DNA from: Pseudomonadota bacterium
Lineage (GTDB): Bacteria > Pseudomonadota > Alphaproteobacteria > Micavibrionales > UBA2020
Direction: 5' to 3'
Assembly: GCA_021845905.1 (NCBI GenBank)
Contig: JAJZVA010000008.1
Span: 62,001-126,000 of the forward strand
DNA: 64,000 nt
Shown here: positions 16,540 through 24,151 of the stretch, one piece after another
How the letters are laid out: each line of letters opens with the position of its first letter
How positions within the stretch are numbered: position 1 is the stretch's first letter
Program-made: the position numbers and the translations under genes
Notes under the pieces: model-generated
Seen by the model: only the letters and a program-made list of their open reading frames with translations
What the model was told of the DNA's origin: nothing
Database searches by the model: none

Positions 16540-18948
16540 TCAGGCGCTTTTTCTGCCCGTACCGACTTCAACATGCTGACTTTCCGCAGTTTTGCGGCTT
16601 TGCTCCGCGGGGACGGCAAGGTCGTGCAGCAACGATCCGTTATCGCGATAAAGGCGCAATTTTTTTATGCCCTGTTCCCAGCCGGCGAGAATCAGTTTTT
16701 GAACGTCATCGACCGTTGCCGCGTAATCAAGCCTGATCGTATGCGCCGAGATGCCTGACAGAAAAGGTTCAGCGGCCGTCTGCATTTTGATTTGCGCTTG
16801 CGGCGAGATGTCGCAGTTGAATACGGACATATGTTCGGATTTCAGGTGCGGCGCGCCCGCAAGTCCGAGCGTGCCGCAACAATAGGCATTGGCCGCTTCA
16901 ATATGTTCTTCGCTGAAGCCGAGAGCGGAAAGCATGTCGAATGTCTTATCGTCCATTTCATCGCGTGAAAAGCCGAGCATGTGTTCGCAGAAATCGTCGC
17001 CGAGCGTCCAGCGGTTGAAGGCGTAGCGGATATGCAGGGCGGTGGCGAGCGCGGCTTCCACGGCGTCGAGCGGTGCCTGATAAAACCCTTTTTCGCGCAG
17101 GCTCTTGTGGTTGATGAAAGGTGCGTCCAGCAATGTGCCGTGCCCCGCGGCGTGAAAGTAAATATCGTTGCTTTGAGCGGCATTGTAGCCAAGGGCTTTG
17201 AGCGCGGCAGGCACCAGCGGCGTGAGGCTTTTGCCGTGAAGTTGCGTTGCGACGGGCATAAGCCCCTGCGATTCCGCGCCGAGCAGGGCTTGAACAGGCC
17301 AGTCGCTGTCAAGGCCTGTCAGCCGCGCGTGACGAAAACCTGTTTCACGCCCCAGATGATAGGCTTCCTCCCAGACTTGCCGCGTCGCGTCGTAGAGCTT
17401 TGTGTCGGAACAGAGAGCGGGCCGCAAGGGGCGCGCGCGGCGCATCATGCCTTTTTGCGGCACGGTGGTGCCGGAAAGAAAGGCCATCTTGTCTTTTATG
17501 CCTTGCAGCATATTTTGCGCGCCGTCATTCGCGCACGCGGGGCACGCGCCTTTTTCAGACGCGATTTCCGCCGAGGCATGGCTGGCGGCTCCGGAAAGGA
17601 AAGCGGTTATCAGCGCGGCTGTCATGCGCGCGGCGTCGCTGTCGTAGGCGAGGCCTTTGCTCATCAGCAATGCCGCCATGTTGGTCATGCCGAGCTGCAG
17701 AGGTCGAAATTCCGGCGCGGCGGCAGGCAGAATCTCAAGCGCTGTCACGAGCAGGCGGGTGACATGGCGCAGCGCCGCCGTATCGACTATATTGTCACGC
17801 GCGGCGGCGGCGCAGGAGAGGAGATTGACCGTCGCGACGGGGGCGGGCGCGTCCGTCGCGGCATCTGTTTCAATGCTGTCGCGGAAGGTGATTGCGGGTT
17901 CGCCGGCGGACCAGACGGCTTCCGCCAGCATGTCCCACAATTTTTGCGCCTGCTTATGATCGAAGCTGTGTCCGGTGAGCGCGGCCTCCACGAATTCATC
18001 CGACACGCAAAGCGTCGTTTCGACATGCTCCTCCGCCGTGTCCTTGACGGGAGGCAGGGCGAAGGAAATGTCTTCGTATCCCTGCCGGGCGGCGCTGACC
18101 GCCATTTGAATCGCAGCTTCCGGCAATCCCGCCGCGCGCGCGTCCTGCATGGCGGCGCCAAGCGCCGCGTTGCTTTGCGGATTGAAACCTTCGTCATCGT
18201 CGCGGTCGCAGGCGTCCATCACCCGGCGCGCAACGGCTTCCATGACCCGCTGGCCGAGCGCTTCCGCGGCCTGCCGCGCGTCCCGGTGCTTTTTCCAGTT
18301 GATGAAATCGGCGCTGTCGGCATTTTCCACCGGCAGGATAATGTTGAGCTTGTTCCGTTTGCAGCCTTCCAGGGCAAGCGTTTCGCCGAGGATGGTCATG
18401 CGGCGCAACGGCTGATCCGTGCCTTCCTTATAGGAAAGCGCGCGGCGTTGCGGCATGTAGGGCGTTGCGGGCGTAATGCCGTAGGCCCAGTCAAGGCCCA
18501 GCGCGCGCCATTGTTCCAGCTCGGGCGCGGCGATCTGGTGCATCAAAACATAACGCAACTCGTCGTAGAAAACCTTCGCGTCGTTTTCGGAAGAGAACAT
18601 GCCGTCTTTCCAGCCTTGATAGGTGAGGCTACCCGCCATGCGGTGCAATACTTCGCGGATGTCCTTTTCCATGTGATGCCGCCATTCGGCGGAAATGCCG
18701 TCGCCTGTCGCATTGTCGGGAACGCTGCGCTGCAGCCAGACAGGCACGCCCGGTTCATCGACAAGGCGCAAGGCCGCGGGCAGGACTTCAGGATAAAAAA
18801 CATCTTCCTGCAAAACGCCGAGAGCTGTCTGGTTCCAGTTTTGCGGCACGATGCAGGTTTGTGGATTTTCATGGTGCGCGACTTCGCAAAAAAGCGCGTC
18901 GGCGCAGAAATCCTGATCTTCCTTTGTATAAAAGCGCGTGAACCGCAT
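16540..18948 (-). CDS. NrdJ-like (class II ribonucleotide reductase) protein lacking catalytic motifs
   Basis: An 802-residue protein that follows B12-dependent ribonucleotide reductase in order: EVLHRMAGSLTYQGWKDGMF (100-118), LGLDWAYGI (150-158), DFINWKKHRDARQAAEALG (214-232), KLWDMLAEAVWSAGEPAITF (336-355), a helical core (385-490), GHGTLLDAPFINHKSL (602-617), YAFNRWTLGDDFCEHMLG (642-659) and GAPHLKSEHMSVFNCD (698-713). What is missing is decisive: the segment between YGI and INWK is about 57 rather than roughly 150 residues; the catalytic NPCSE finger loop is replaced by an alanine-rich stretch before TVNLLSC (about 358-379); the PTGTIG loop is absent near 545; and the C-terminal cysteine tail is gone. 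It is one intact frame, so it appears maintained as a non-reductase or regulatory homologue. This is inference from recalled family motifs. Confidence 0.75.
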   Translation of the reverse strand: MRFTRFYTKEDQDFCADALFCEVAHHENPQTCIVPQNWNQTALGVLQEDVFYPEVLPAALRLVDEPGVPVWLQRSVPDNATGDGISAEWRHHMEKDIREVLHRMAGSLTYQGWKDGMFSSENDAKVFYDELRYVLMHQIAAPELEQWRALGLDWAYGITPATPYMPQRRALSYKEGTDQPLRRMTILGETLALEGCKRNKLNIILPVENADSADFINWKKHRDARQAAEALGQRVMEAVARRVMDACDRDDDEGFNPQSNAALGAAMQDARAAGLPEAAIQMAVSAARQGYEDISFALPPVKDTAEEHVETTLCVSDEFVEAALTGHSFDHKQAQKLWDMLAEAVWSAGEPAITFRDSIETDAATDAPAPVATVNLLSCAAAARDNIVDTAALRHVTRLLVTALEILPAAAPEFRPLQLGMTNMAALLMSKGLAYDSDAARMTAALITAFLSGAASHASAEIASEKGACPACANDGAQNMLQGIKDKMAFLSGTTVPQKGMMRRARPLRPALCSDTKLYDATRQVWEEAYHLGRETGFRHARLTGLDSDWPVQALLGAESQGLMPVATQLHGKSLTPLVPAALKALGYNAAQSNDIYFHAAGHGTLLDAPFINHKSLREKGFYQAPLDAVEAALATALHIRYAFNRWTLGDDFCEHMLGFSRDEMDDKTFDMLSALGFSEEHIEAANAYCCGTLGLAGAPHLKSEHMSVFNCDISPQAQIKMQTAAEPFLSGISAHTIRLDYAATVDDVQKLILAGWEQGIKKLRLYRDNGSLLHDLAVPAEQSRKTAESQHVEVGTGRKSA

Positions 18949-19167
18949 AAATGAATTCCTGAATTTACATGGTTATACGTAAATAATGTCTGTCCTGCAA
19001 GAGTGAGACTGTGACACAACATGCACATGGCTTCAACTGGCTTGTCTTTGTTATGAAATAATCTTTTATATTTCATATTGCTTATATTGATGCGAATAAA
19101 ATCATTGCGATTTTCGGGCAGGTCAGCATTATTGTGATGTCGGATTCTCAAGATAAAAGGAACGCAC
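18949..19167. other. Divergent intergenic region
   Basis: This AT-rich 219-base region separates the NrdJ-like gene (minus) from the NDUFA12-like gene (plus) and must carry both promoters. I see no RNA gene, cobalamin-riboswitch-like element or NrdR-box pair that I could support by eye. Confidence 0.35.
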
Positions 19168-19557
19168 GTGGCAAAAGTGACGGTACTTGGCGTTTTATCG
19201 AATATTCAAATGTTGCTCAAAACGGCTCTTTGCGGCAAGCGCGTCGGGGCTGACCAATACGGCAACGTTTACTACAAGGGCAAACCGCGCGGCGGAACGG
19301 CGCATGACCGCCGCTGGGTTCTCTATAAAGGAAATGCGGAAGCGTCGCTGATTCCTCCGGAGTGGCACGGCTGGTTGCATTATCAGACCGATGCCGTTCC
19401 CGAGCAGAACAGCAGATACCGCAAGTCCTGGCAAAAGCCGCACCAGCCGAATCTCACGGCGACGGACAAAGCTTATTTTCCGCCGGGCGATTCCCGCGCG
19501 GGCGGTCAGCGCCGGCACGCCACAGGAGACTATGTCGCTTGGCAGCCGCCGCAGTGA
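19168..19557 (+). CDS. NDUFA12-family protein (complex I accessory subunit B17.2 homologue)
   Basis: A 129-residue alphaproteobacterial homologue of the mitochondrial complex I subunit NDUFA12. Characteristic segments are LCGKRVGADQYGNVYYKGK, RRWVLYKGNAEASLIPPEWHGWLH and the proline-rich tail ending YVAWQPPQ. It is expected at the membrane with NADH:ubiquinone oxidoreductase. The start is GTG at 19168, preceded by AAAAGG at a good distance. It lies ahead of mlaD, DUF2155 and aat, a gene order common in alphaproteobacteria. The other complex I genes are not in this window. Confidence 0.93.
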   Translation: MAKVTVLGVLSNIQMLLKTALCGKRVGADQYGNVYYKGKPRGGTAHDRRWVLYKGNAEASLIPPEWHGWLHYQTDAVPEQNSRYRKSWQKPHQPNLTATDKAYFPPGDSRAGGQRRHATGDYVAWQPPQ

Positions 19558-19600
19558 TGGCCGGTCGATAGATCAGCATAAACGAGAGGAACTTCAAGAT

Positions 19601-20050
19601 ATGCAAAAAAACCTTGTCGAGACCATTCTTGGCGCCGTCGTCCTGTTTGTGGCGGGCGGCTTTCTGATGTTTTTTTACAAGACGACGGACATCAACCCCA
19701 GCGGCGGATACGTCATCACGGCTTCTTTCAGTCAGGTCGATGGACTTGATGCCGGCACGCCGGTTGAGGTCAGCGGCGTCAAGGTCGGGCAGGTCCTCGA
19801 TTTCAAGCTCGATCCGCAAACCTATTCGGCGGTCGTGCGGCTGGATATAAACGATAAGATCAAGCTCCCCGAGGATACCGTCGCGAATATAGTCAGCGCC
19901 GGTTTGCTGGGCGGGCGTTATGTTTCCCTGCTGCCAGGCGGAGACAGCAAGATGCTGAAGCCCGGCGACCAGATCATGGGCCAGTACAGCCCCAGCCTTG
20001 AAGAGGTGATCGGCAAGGCGATCTATGGTCTGACGAACAAGAAAAAGTGA
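19601..20050 (+). CDS. mlaD: MlaD-like MCE-domain lipid transport protein
   Basis: A 149-residue inner-membrane-anchored protein with an N-terminal transmembrane helix (ILGAVVLFVAGGFLMFF) and one MCE domain (GGYVITASFSQVDGL, GTPVEVSGVKVGQVLDFKL, GLLGGRYVSLLPGG). MlaD forms the periplasmic hexamer that passes phospholipids between membranes in the Mla system. The start at 19601 is supported by GAGAGGA upstream; the frame is open further 5' but overlaps the NDUFA12-like gene. The permease and ATPase genes mlaE and mlaF are not adjacent here. Confidence 0.92.
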   Translation: MQKNLVETILGAVVLFVAGGFLMFFYKTTDINPSGGYVITASFSQVDGLDAGTPVEVSGVKVGQVLDFKLDPQTYSAVVRLDINDKIKLPEDTVANIVSAGLLGGRYVSLLPGGDSKMLKPGDQIMGQYSPSLEEVIGKAIYGLTNKKK

Positions 20051-20089
20051 CGTCACGGACGGCGAAGTGACGGCATGGGAGCGATCCGG

Positions 20090-20731
20090 ATGGTGTATCG
20101 GTTTTTTATTGCAGTTTTGATTCTGCTTTGCTTGACGCCTTCGTCCGCGCGCGCGCAACAAACGGCTTCGACGACGCAAACTGCCGTAACAACGCAACAG
20201 ACAACTGTTGTTCATGGCGCTCCAGCCGTCGCGACGGCTCCGGCGCCGTCAGCTTCGCCGACCCTGGCCCTGGCACCCGTTGCCGCGCCGGTGATGACGG
20301 ACATGAATATTGCCGTCTTGCGCACGATCGACAAGGTTTCGGCGCGGACGCGGACGTTCGAAGTGCCGGTCAACAAGACTGTCCGCTTTGGGCAGTCGCT
20401 TTTTATCCGTGTGCGCGCCTGCCGCAAGTCCACGCCGCTTGAGCGCCCGGAAAACGCCGCTTTTCTGCAGATCTGGGAGAAAAGCGCCTCGGATGGAACG
20501 TCGCACTGGGTGTTCAGCGGATGGATGTTCTCTTCCAATCCGTCTCTCTCGACGATGGAAAATCCGGTCTATGATATCTGGGTTCTGGATTGCAAAAACA
20601 ACGTGACGTCTTCAAAGCCGGAAGTTTTCTCTTCTGAAAAAGCGCCCGCCGAAACGTCGATCGACGGCAATCCGAAAGCGTCAGCCGTTCCTTCCGCCGC
20701 CGCGCCATCGCCGGAAAACAAACCCGAATGA
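20090..20731 (+). CDS. DUF2155 exported protein
   Basis: An exported protein of about 213 residues. A signal peptide (FFIAVLILLCLTPSSARA) leads to a 60-residue Ala/Thr/Pro-rich linker and then the DUF2155 core: NIAVLRTIDKVSARTRTFEV, LFIRVRACRKSTPLERPENA, SHWVFSGWMFSSNPSLSTME and VYDIWVLDCK. The function of DUF2155 is unknown; it sits beside complex I accessory and Mla genes in many alphaproteobacteria. I chose ATG 20090; an ATG five codons upstream is also possible. Its last 160 bases are antisense to the reading frame of the convergent aat gene (see finding). Confidence 0.85.
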   Translation: MVYRFFIAVLILLCLTPSSARAQQTASTTQTAVTTQQTTVVHGAPAVATAPAPSASPTLALAPVAAPVMTDMNIAVLRTIDKVSARTRTFEVPVNKTVRFGQSLFIRVRACRKSTPLERPENAAFLQIWEKSASDGTSHWVFSGWMFSSNPSLSTMENPVYDIWVLDCKNNVTSSKPEVFSSEKAPAETSIDGNPKASAVPSAAAPSPENKPE

Positions 20732-21315
20732 TTAAACGCCGATTTTTTTTTGAGCGCCTTTCTTAGAAGGCTGTGATAGGTCGCGCGCGGAACTTCATAG
20801 GCCCCGAATTGCGTCAGGTGATCGTTGACGAACTGCGTGTCGAAAAGTTCAAATCCCCGCCGCCACAGCCGTGCGATGAGATAAACCAGCGCGATCTTGC
20901 TGGCATTGGGTGCCGTTGAAAACATGCTTTCGCCGAAAAATGCGCCGCCGATGGATATGCCGTAAACGCCGCCGACGAGTTCTTTCCCGCGCCATGCCTC
21001 GGCGCTATGAGCACATCCCTGGTCGTGGAGCGCGGTATAGAGCGCGATGATTTCGTCGTTGATCCATGTTTCCGCGCGGACGTCGGCGCACTGGCGCATG
21101 ACGCTTTCAAACGCCATATCAAAAGTGACTTCGTAATGGCGCTCTTTTAAGATGGTGCGGCGCAGGCGTTTTGGCACGTGCAAGCCGGCTACGGAGAGCA
21201 AGCCCCGTTTGGGTGGATCATACCATTTGATTTCAGAATCATGCCGGTGCGCCGCCATCGGAAAAATTCCCGCGCGATAGGCTTGCAATATGATTTCCGG
21301 GGTCAGTTCGGTCAT
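20569..21315 (-). CDS. aat: Leucyl/phenylalanyl-tRNA-protein transferase, with unusual 3' extension
   Basis: Transfers leucine or phenylalanine to N-terminal Lys/Arg of proteins, marking them for ClpAP. Family segments are AYRAGIFPMA, IKWYDPPKRGLL, WINDEIIALYTALHDQGCAHSAE, VGGVYGISIGGAFFGESMFS, NASKIALVYLIARL and FDTQFVNDHLTQFGAYEVPR. The start is ATG 21315; the upstream open frame is unlike the family. After LRKALKKK the frame runs on for 54 unrelated residues antisense to the DUF2155 gene. A run of nine A (plus-strand T 20743-20751) sits exactly there; one more A would end the protein as KKKIGV with TAA at 20734-20732, right beside the DUF2155 stop. The extension is therefore suspect. Confidence 0.85.
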   Translation of the reverse strand: MTELTPEIILQAYRAGIFPMAAHRHDSEIKWYDPPKRGLLSVAGLHVPKRLRRTILKERHYEVTFDMAFESVMRQCADVRAETWINDEIIALYTALHDQGCAHSAEAWRGKELVGGVYGISIGGAFFGESMFSTAPNASKIALVYLIARLWRRGFELFDTQFVNDHLTQFGAYEVPRATYHSLLRKALKKKSAFNHSGLFSGDGAAAEGTADAFGLPSIDVSAGAFSEEKTSGFEDVTLFLQSRTQIS

Positions 21316-21328
21316 GTTCCGGATTATA

Positions 21329-21622
21329 TCACCGATAGATGCCGGAGGCGTAAACAGCTTCCTTGGTTTCCGAAGGCAGAGACGAGAGGGAAGGCTTGGA
21401 ATACATGCTTTCTTCTGCCCAAACATGGACAATGTTATATTCCGCACTGTAGCCTTCCGTTAAAACTCTGCCTTGCAGGTCGTGTTCAAGGTAGATGCAA
21501 CCGACATGCTCCACCAGCATGGGGCGACCTTGACGAAAGGCAAGTCTCCCGACGGCATATGCTAAGTTACCAGATAAGGTTTCACAGATACGTTTTTGAA
21601 TTAAAACGATATTTTCTGACAT
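21329..21622 (-). CDS. Unknown 97-residue protein upstream of aat
   Basis: A small soluble protein beginning MSENIVLIQKRICETL. GGGGGT lies nine bases before the ATG at 21622, and the stop is 13 bases before the aat start, so the two genes are probably co-transcribed. The sequence has a hydrophobic-acidic central part (MLVEHVGCIYLEHDLQGRV) and a serine-rich end. A family is not recognised; a possible upstream TTG start would add four residues. Confidence 0.6.
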   Translation of the reverse strand: MSENIVLIQKRICETLSGNLAYAVGRLAFRQGRPMLVEHVGCIYLEHDLQGRVLTEGYSAEYNIVHVWAEESMYSKPSLSSLPSETKEAVYASGIYR

Positions 21623-21770
21623 GGTTACCCCCAACGCCTAGTTTAATTAACAGAATCATTTGACTTAGTGTATTTATGTTATAAGGCGTAGAGAGTTAAA
21701 ATCTTATTAATTTTGAGCGTAATTATATTACATAATAAAAAACGTGATCGATATGCCAAAATCTTATCAT

Positions 21771-22298
21771 CTATAAATCTTTGATCATTTTAAGCGTGAG
21801 CAAATTCTCGAGTGAGGCTACGCTATGCCAGAGGGTTGTGCGCAGGTTTTCTGTTCTTACGGGAACATCGTCGTAACAAATGCCTGACCCGTCAGGAATA
21901 TAACCTTTTTTGACGTAAAGCCTTTGCGCGGGGCCAAAGCTCTGCGTCAGGCCAACGCTGATGCCCATTTCGTTTTTTCCGGCCTCACGCGCGGTCGCCT
22001 CGCAAATACCTATCATTTTGCTTCCCAGTCCCTGGCCGCGCATCTCGGGAATGACGTTGAGGTCTTGAATTTCCGGGATGCCAAGCCGTCTGAAAGTGGA
22101 ATAGGTCGGCGTCCAGACAAGCTGCGCGTAACCGACCAGCCGACCATTCTGTTCTGCAACATAGACAATGCGGTTTTTTTCATCCTGTTCCGCGATGCAA
22201 CGCTCGAAATAGCCTTTCTCGTTTATTGCATCCATGTCTTCGGCCACGCGGTAGAGGCCGGGAATGTCGTCGGATGTCGCCGTGCGGATATCGGTCAT
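21771..22298 (-). CDS. GNAT family N-acetyltransferase
   Basis: A 175-residue acetyltransferase. The acetyl-CoA-binding motif A is visible as QDLNVIPEMRGQGLGSKMI, followed by CEATAREAGKNEMGISVG and the motif-B-like LYVKKGYIPDGSG. The acceptor substrate is unknown. The start ATG at 22298 overlaps the stop of the upstream membrane-protein gene (ATGA), which supports this start over a longer open frame and suggests coupled translation. Confidence 0.88.
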   Translation of the reverse strand: MTDIRTATSDDIPGLYRVAEDMDAINEKGYFERCIAEQDEKNRIVYVAEQNGRLVGYAQLVWTPTYSTFRRLGIPEIQDLNVIPEMRGQGLGSKMIGICEATAREAGKNEMGISVGLTQSFGPAQRLYVKKGYIPDGSGICYDDVPVRTENLRTTLWHSVASLENLLTLKMIKDL

Positions 22299-22873
22299 GC
22301 AGGCACCTTTGATCGGCGGTAAATAAGCATGGGTATCAAGGTGAGGTTCAAAAAGAGAATAACGGCGGGGTAGAGAACGATGGTCAGCGTATACCTTTTC
22401 AACGCAACAATCGAAAGAAATACCTGCAACGAGTAGATCGAGAAAGCCGCCAGTCCTTCCTCGTGCGGGCGCAACCATGACTTTCTGAACGTCGGATAAA
22501 AAGCGACGGCGTCTATGCAGGAGACGATCACCACCGCCCAGAGCGGGTCGCGCGTCATGCGCCAGACGGGTATTGCGAGCAGAGCGGAGATAAAGGCGAT
22601 CCAGTCGCCGCGCGTGACGCTTTTTTCGCCATGGAACAGGCTGGAGGCGGCGATTGTGAAACACAACAAGACGGAAAGTCCCATCGACCACGCGCCCGGT
22701 CCCGCGCCCTCGACCCACTGCGCGGCGAAACTGATGACGGCGAGCGTGCCCCAGACAATCCAGCTGAAAGAATGCGGTTTCACGGCATGCGTATAAATTT
22801 GCCACAGGTAGACAACGCCGCTCGCGATGCCGAACAATACCGCCATTCCGCCGATGATTTCCTTGCCGGACAT
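22295..22873 (-). CDS. Polytopic membrane protein of unknown function
   Basis: A small integral membrane protein of about 192 residues with six or seven hydrophobic segments (for example IIGGMAVLFGIASGVVYLWQ, WIVWGTLAVISFAAQWV, LSVLLCFTIAASSLF, FLSIVALKRYTLTIVL). The N-terminal layout recalls SemiSWEET/PQ-loop-like proteins but I cannot place it firmly. GGAAAG precedes the ATG at 22873; a start 14 codons upstream is also open. It is followed, with a four-base overlap, by the GNAT gene, so the two probably act together. Confidence 0.7.
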   Translation of the reverse strand: MSGKEIIGGMAVLFGIASGVVYLWQIYTHAVKPHSFSWIVWGTLAVISFAAQWVEGAGPGAWSMGLSVLLCFTIAASSLFHGEKSVTRGDWIAFISALLAIPVWRMTRDPLWAVVIVSCIDAVAFYPTFRKSWLRPHEEGLAAFSIYSLQVFLSIVALKRYTLTIVLYPAVILFLNLTLIPMLIYRRSKVPA

Positions 22874-22957
22874 GAGACTTTCCGCGTTTTCTTTCAAGTA
22901 TAGCCTTTTGCGCATGATGGAAAAAGTCTATTATCGGAAAAAATAAAAGGATCGCGC

Positions 22958-24148
22958 ATGTCTTCGAAAACGACTTTGAAATCCATCCCTCGTAGCGTCA
23001 TCGCCCTCGGGATCGTCAGTCTTTGCATGGACGCTTCGTCGGAGATGATCCACAGCCTTTTGCCGGTATTCATGGTTTCGGTTCTGGGGGCGAGCGCTCT
23101 GGCCGTCGGCGTGATCGAGGGCATCGCCGAGGCGACGGCCTCCATCACCAAAATCTTTTCCGGCGTCATCAGCGACTGGATCGGCAAGCGCAAGCCGCTG
23201 GTGCTGGCGGGCTACAGTCTCGCCGCCTTCACCAAGCCGCTGTTTCCCCTTGCGCACAGTATTCACGCCGTGCTGGTGGCGCGGTTCGTCGACCGGATCG
23301 GCAAGGGGATCCGCGGCGCGCCGCGTGACGCGCTGATCACGGATCTGGTGACGAAAGAGCAACACGGGGCTGCCTTCGGCCTTCGGCAGTCGATGGATAC
23401 GATCGGCGCGTTTCTCGGCCCCATTATCGCGATGGCTCTGATGTTTTTAACCGTGAACAATTTCCGCGCCGTTTTCTGGGTGGCGGCCGTTCCCGCATTC
23501 TTTGCCGTGCTGTGCATCATTTTCTGGGTGAAGGAACCGGAAAAACACAAGGATACGGTGAAAAAACCGTTCCCTATCAGGAAAAGCGAGCTTGCCAAAC
23601 TTCCGGTGTCTTTTTGGGTGGCGATTGTTTTTGCGTCTGCCTTCACGCTGGCGCGATTCAGCGAGGCTTTTCTCATACTGCGTGCAGGCACGGCGGGGCT
23701 TCATCCCGCGCTCGTGCCGCTGGTCCTGATCGTCATGAATATCGTCTATTCCCTTTCCGCCTATCCCGTCGGAAAGCTCTCCGATAGCATTGGTAAGAAT
23801 GGTCTGCTGGCTGGCGGACTGGCCGTTCTGATCGTGGCCGATCTTTTTATGGCACGGGGCGGAGGATTGTTTTTGATTTTTTGCGGAACGGCCTTGTGGG
23901 GCCTGCACATGGGGATGACGGAAGGGCTTTTGTCCGCGCTTGTCGCCGACAAGGCGCCAGCCGATTTGCGCGGCACGGCGTTCGGCATGTTCAATCTGTT
24001 GAAGGGAATAACCGGATTGTTCGCCAGCGCTCTGGCGGGCGAACTTTGGGTGCGTTTCGGCCCGGCGGAGACGTTTATCGCGGGCGCGATATTCGCCGGG
24101 GTTGCGCTTGCCGGTCTATGGTCTGTCCGCAACGGGCATTTGAAATAG
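22958..24148 (+). CDS. MFS transporter
   Basis: A 396-residue transporter with about 12 transmembrane segments. The loop 2-3 signature is SGVISDWIGKRKPLVLAGY and its repeat in the second half is YPVGKLSDSIGKNGLLAGG. An additional motif DRIGKGIRGAPRDALITDL is typical of a subfamily of uncharacterised MFS permeases. No substrate can be deduced. AAGGA is well placed before the ATG. It is transcribed divergently from the membrane-protein/GNAT pair and convergently with xseA, with three bases between the stops. Confidence 0.88.
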   Translation: MSSKTTLKSIPRSVIALGIVSLCMDASSEMIHSLLPVFMVSVLGASALAVGVIEGIAEATASITKIFSGVISDWIGKRKPLVLAGYSLAAFTKPLFPLAHSIHAVLVARFVDRIGKGIRGAPRDALITDLVTKEQHGAAFGLRQSMDTIGAFLGPIIAMALMFLTVNNFRAVFWVAAVPAFFAVLCIIFWVKEPEKHKDTVKKPFPIRKSELAKLPVSFWVAIVFASAFTLARFSEAFLILRAGTAGLHPALVPLVLIVMNIVYSLSAYPVGKLSDSIGKNGLLAGGLAVLIVADLFMARGGGLFLIFCGTALWGLHMGMTEGLLSALVADKAPADLRGTAFGMFNLLKGITGLFASALAGELWVRFGPAETFIAGAIFAGVALAGLWSVRNGHLK

Positions 24149-24151
24149 AGG

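Noticed and set aside
16981-18954. A 657-codon open frame on the plus strand opposite the NrdJ-like gene
   Set aside because: It is fully antisense to a gene with clear homology; its translation is Arg/His/Gly-rich with no recognisable domain. Long antisense frames are expected in GC-rich codon usage.
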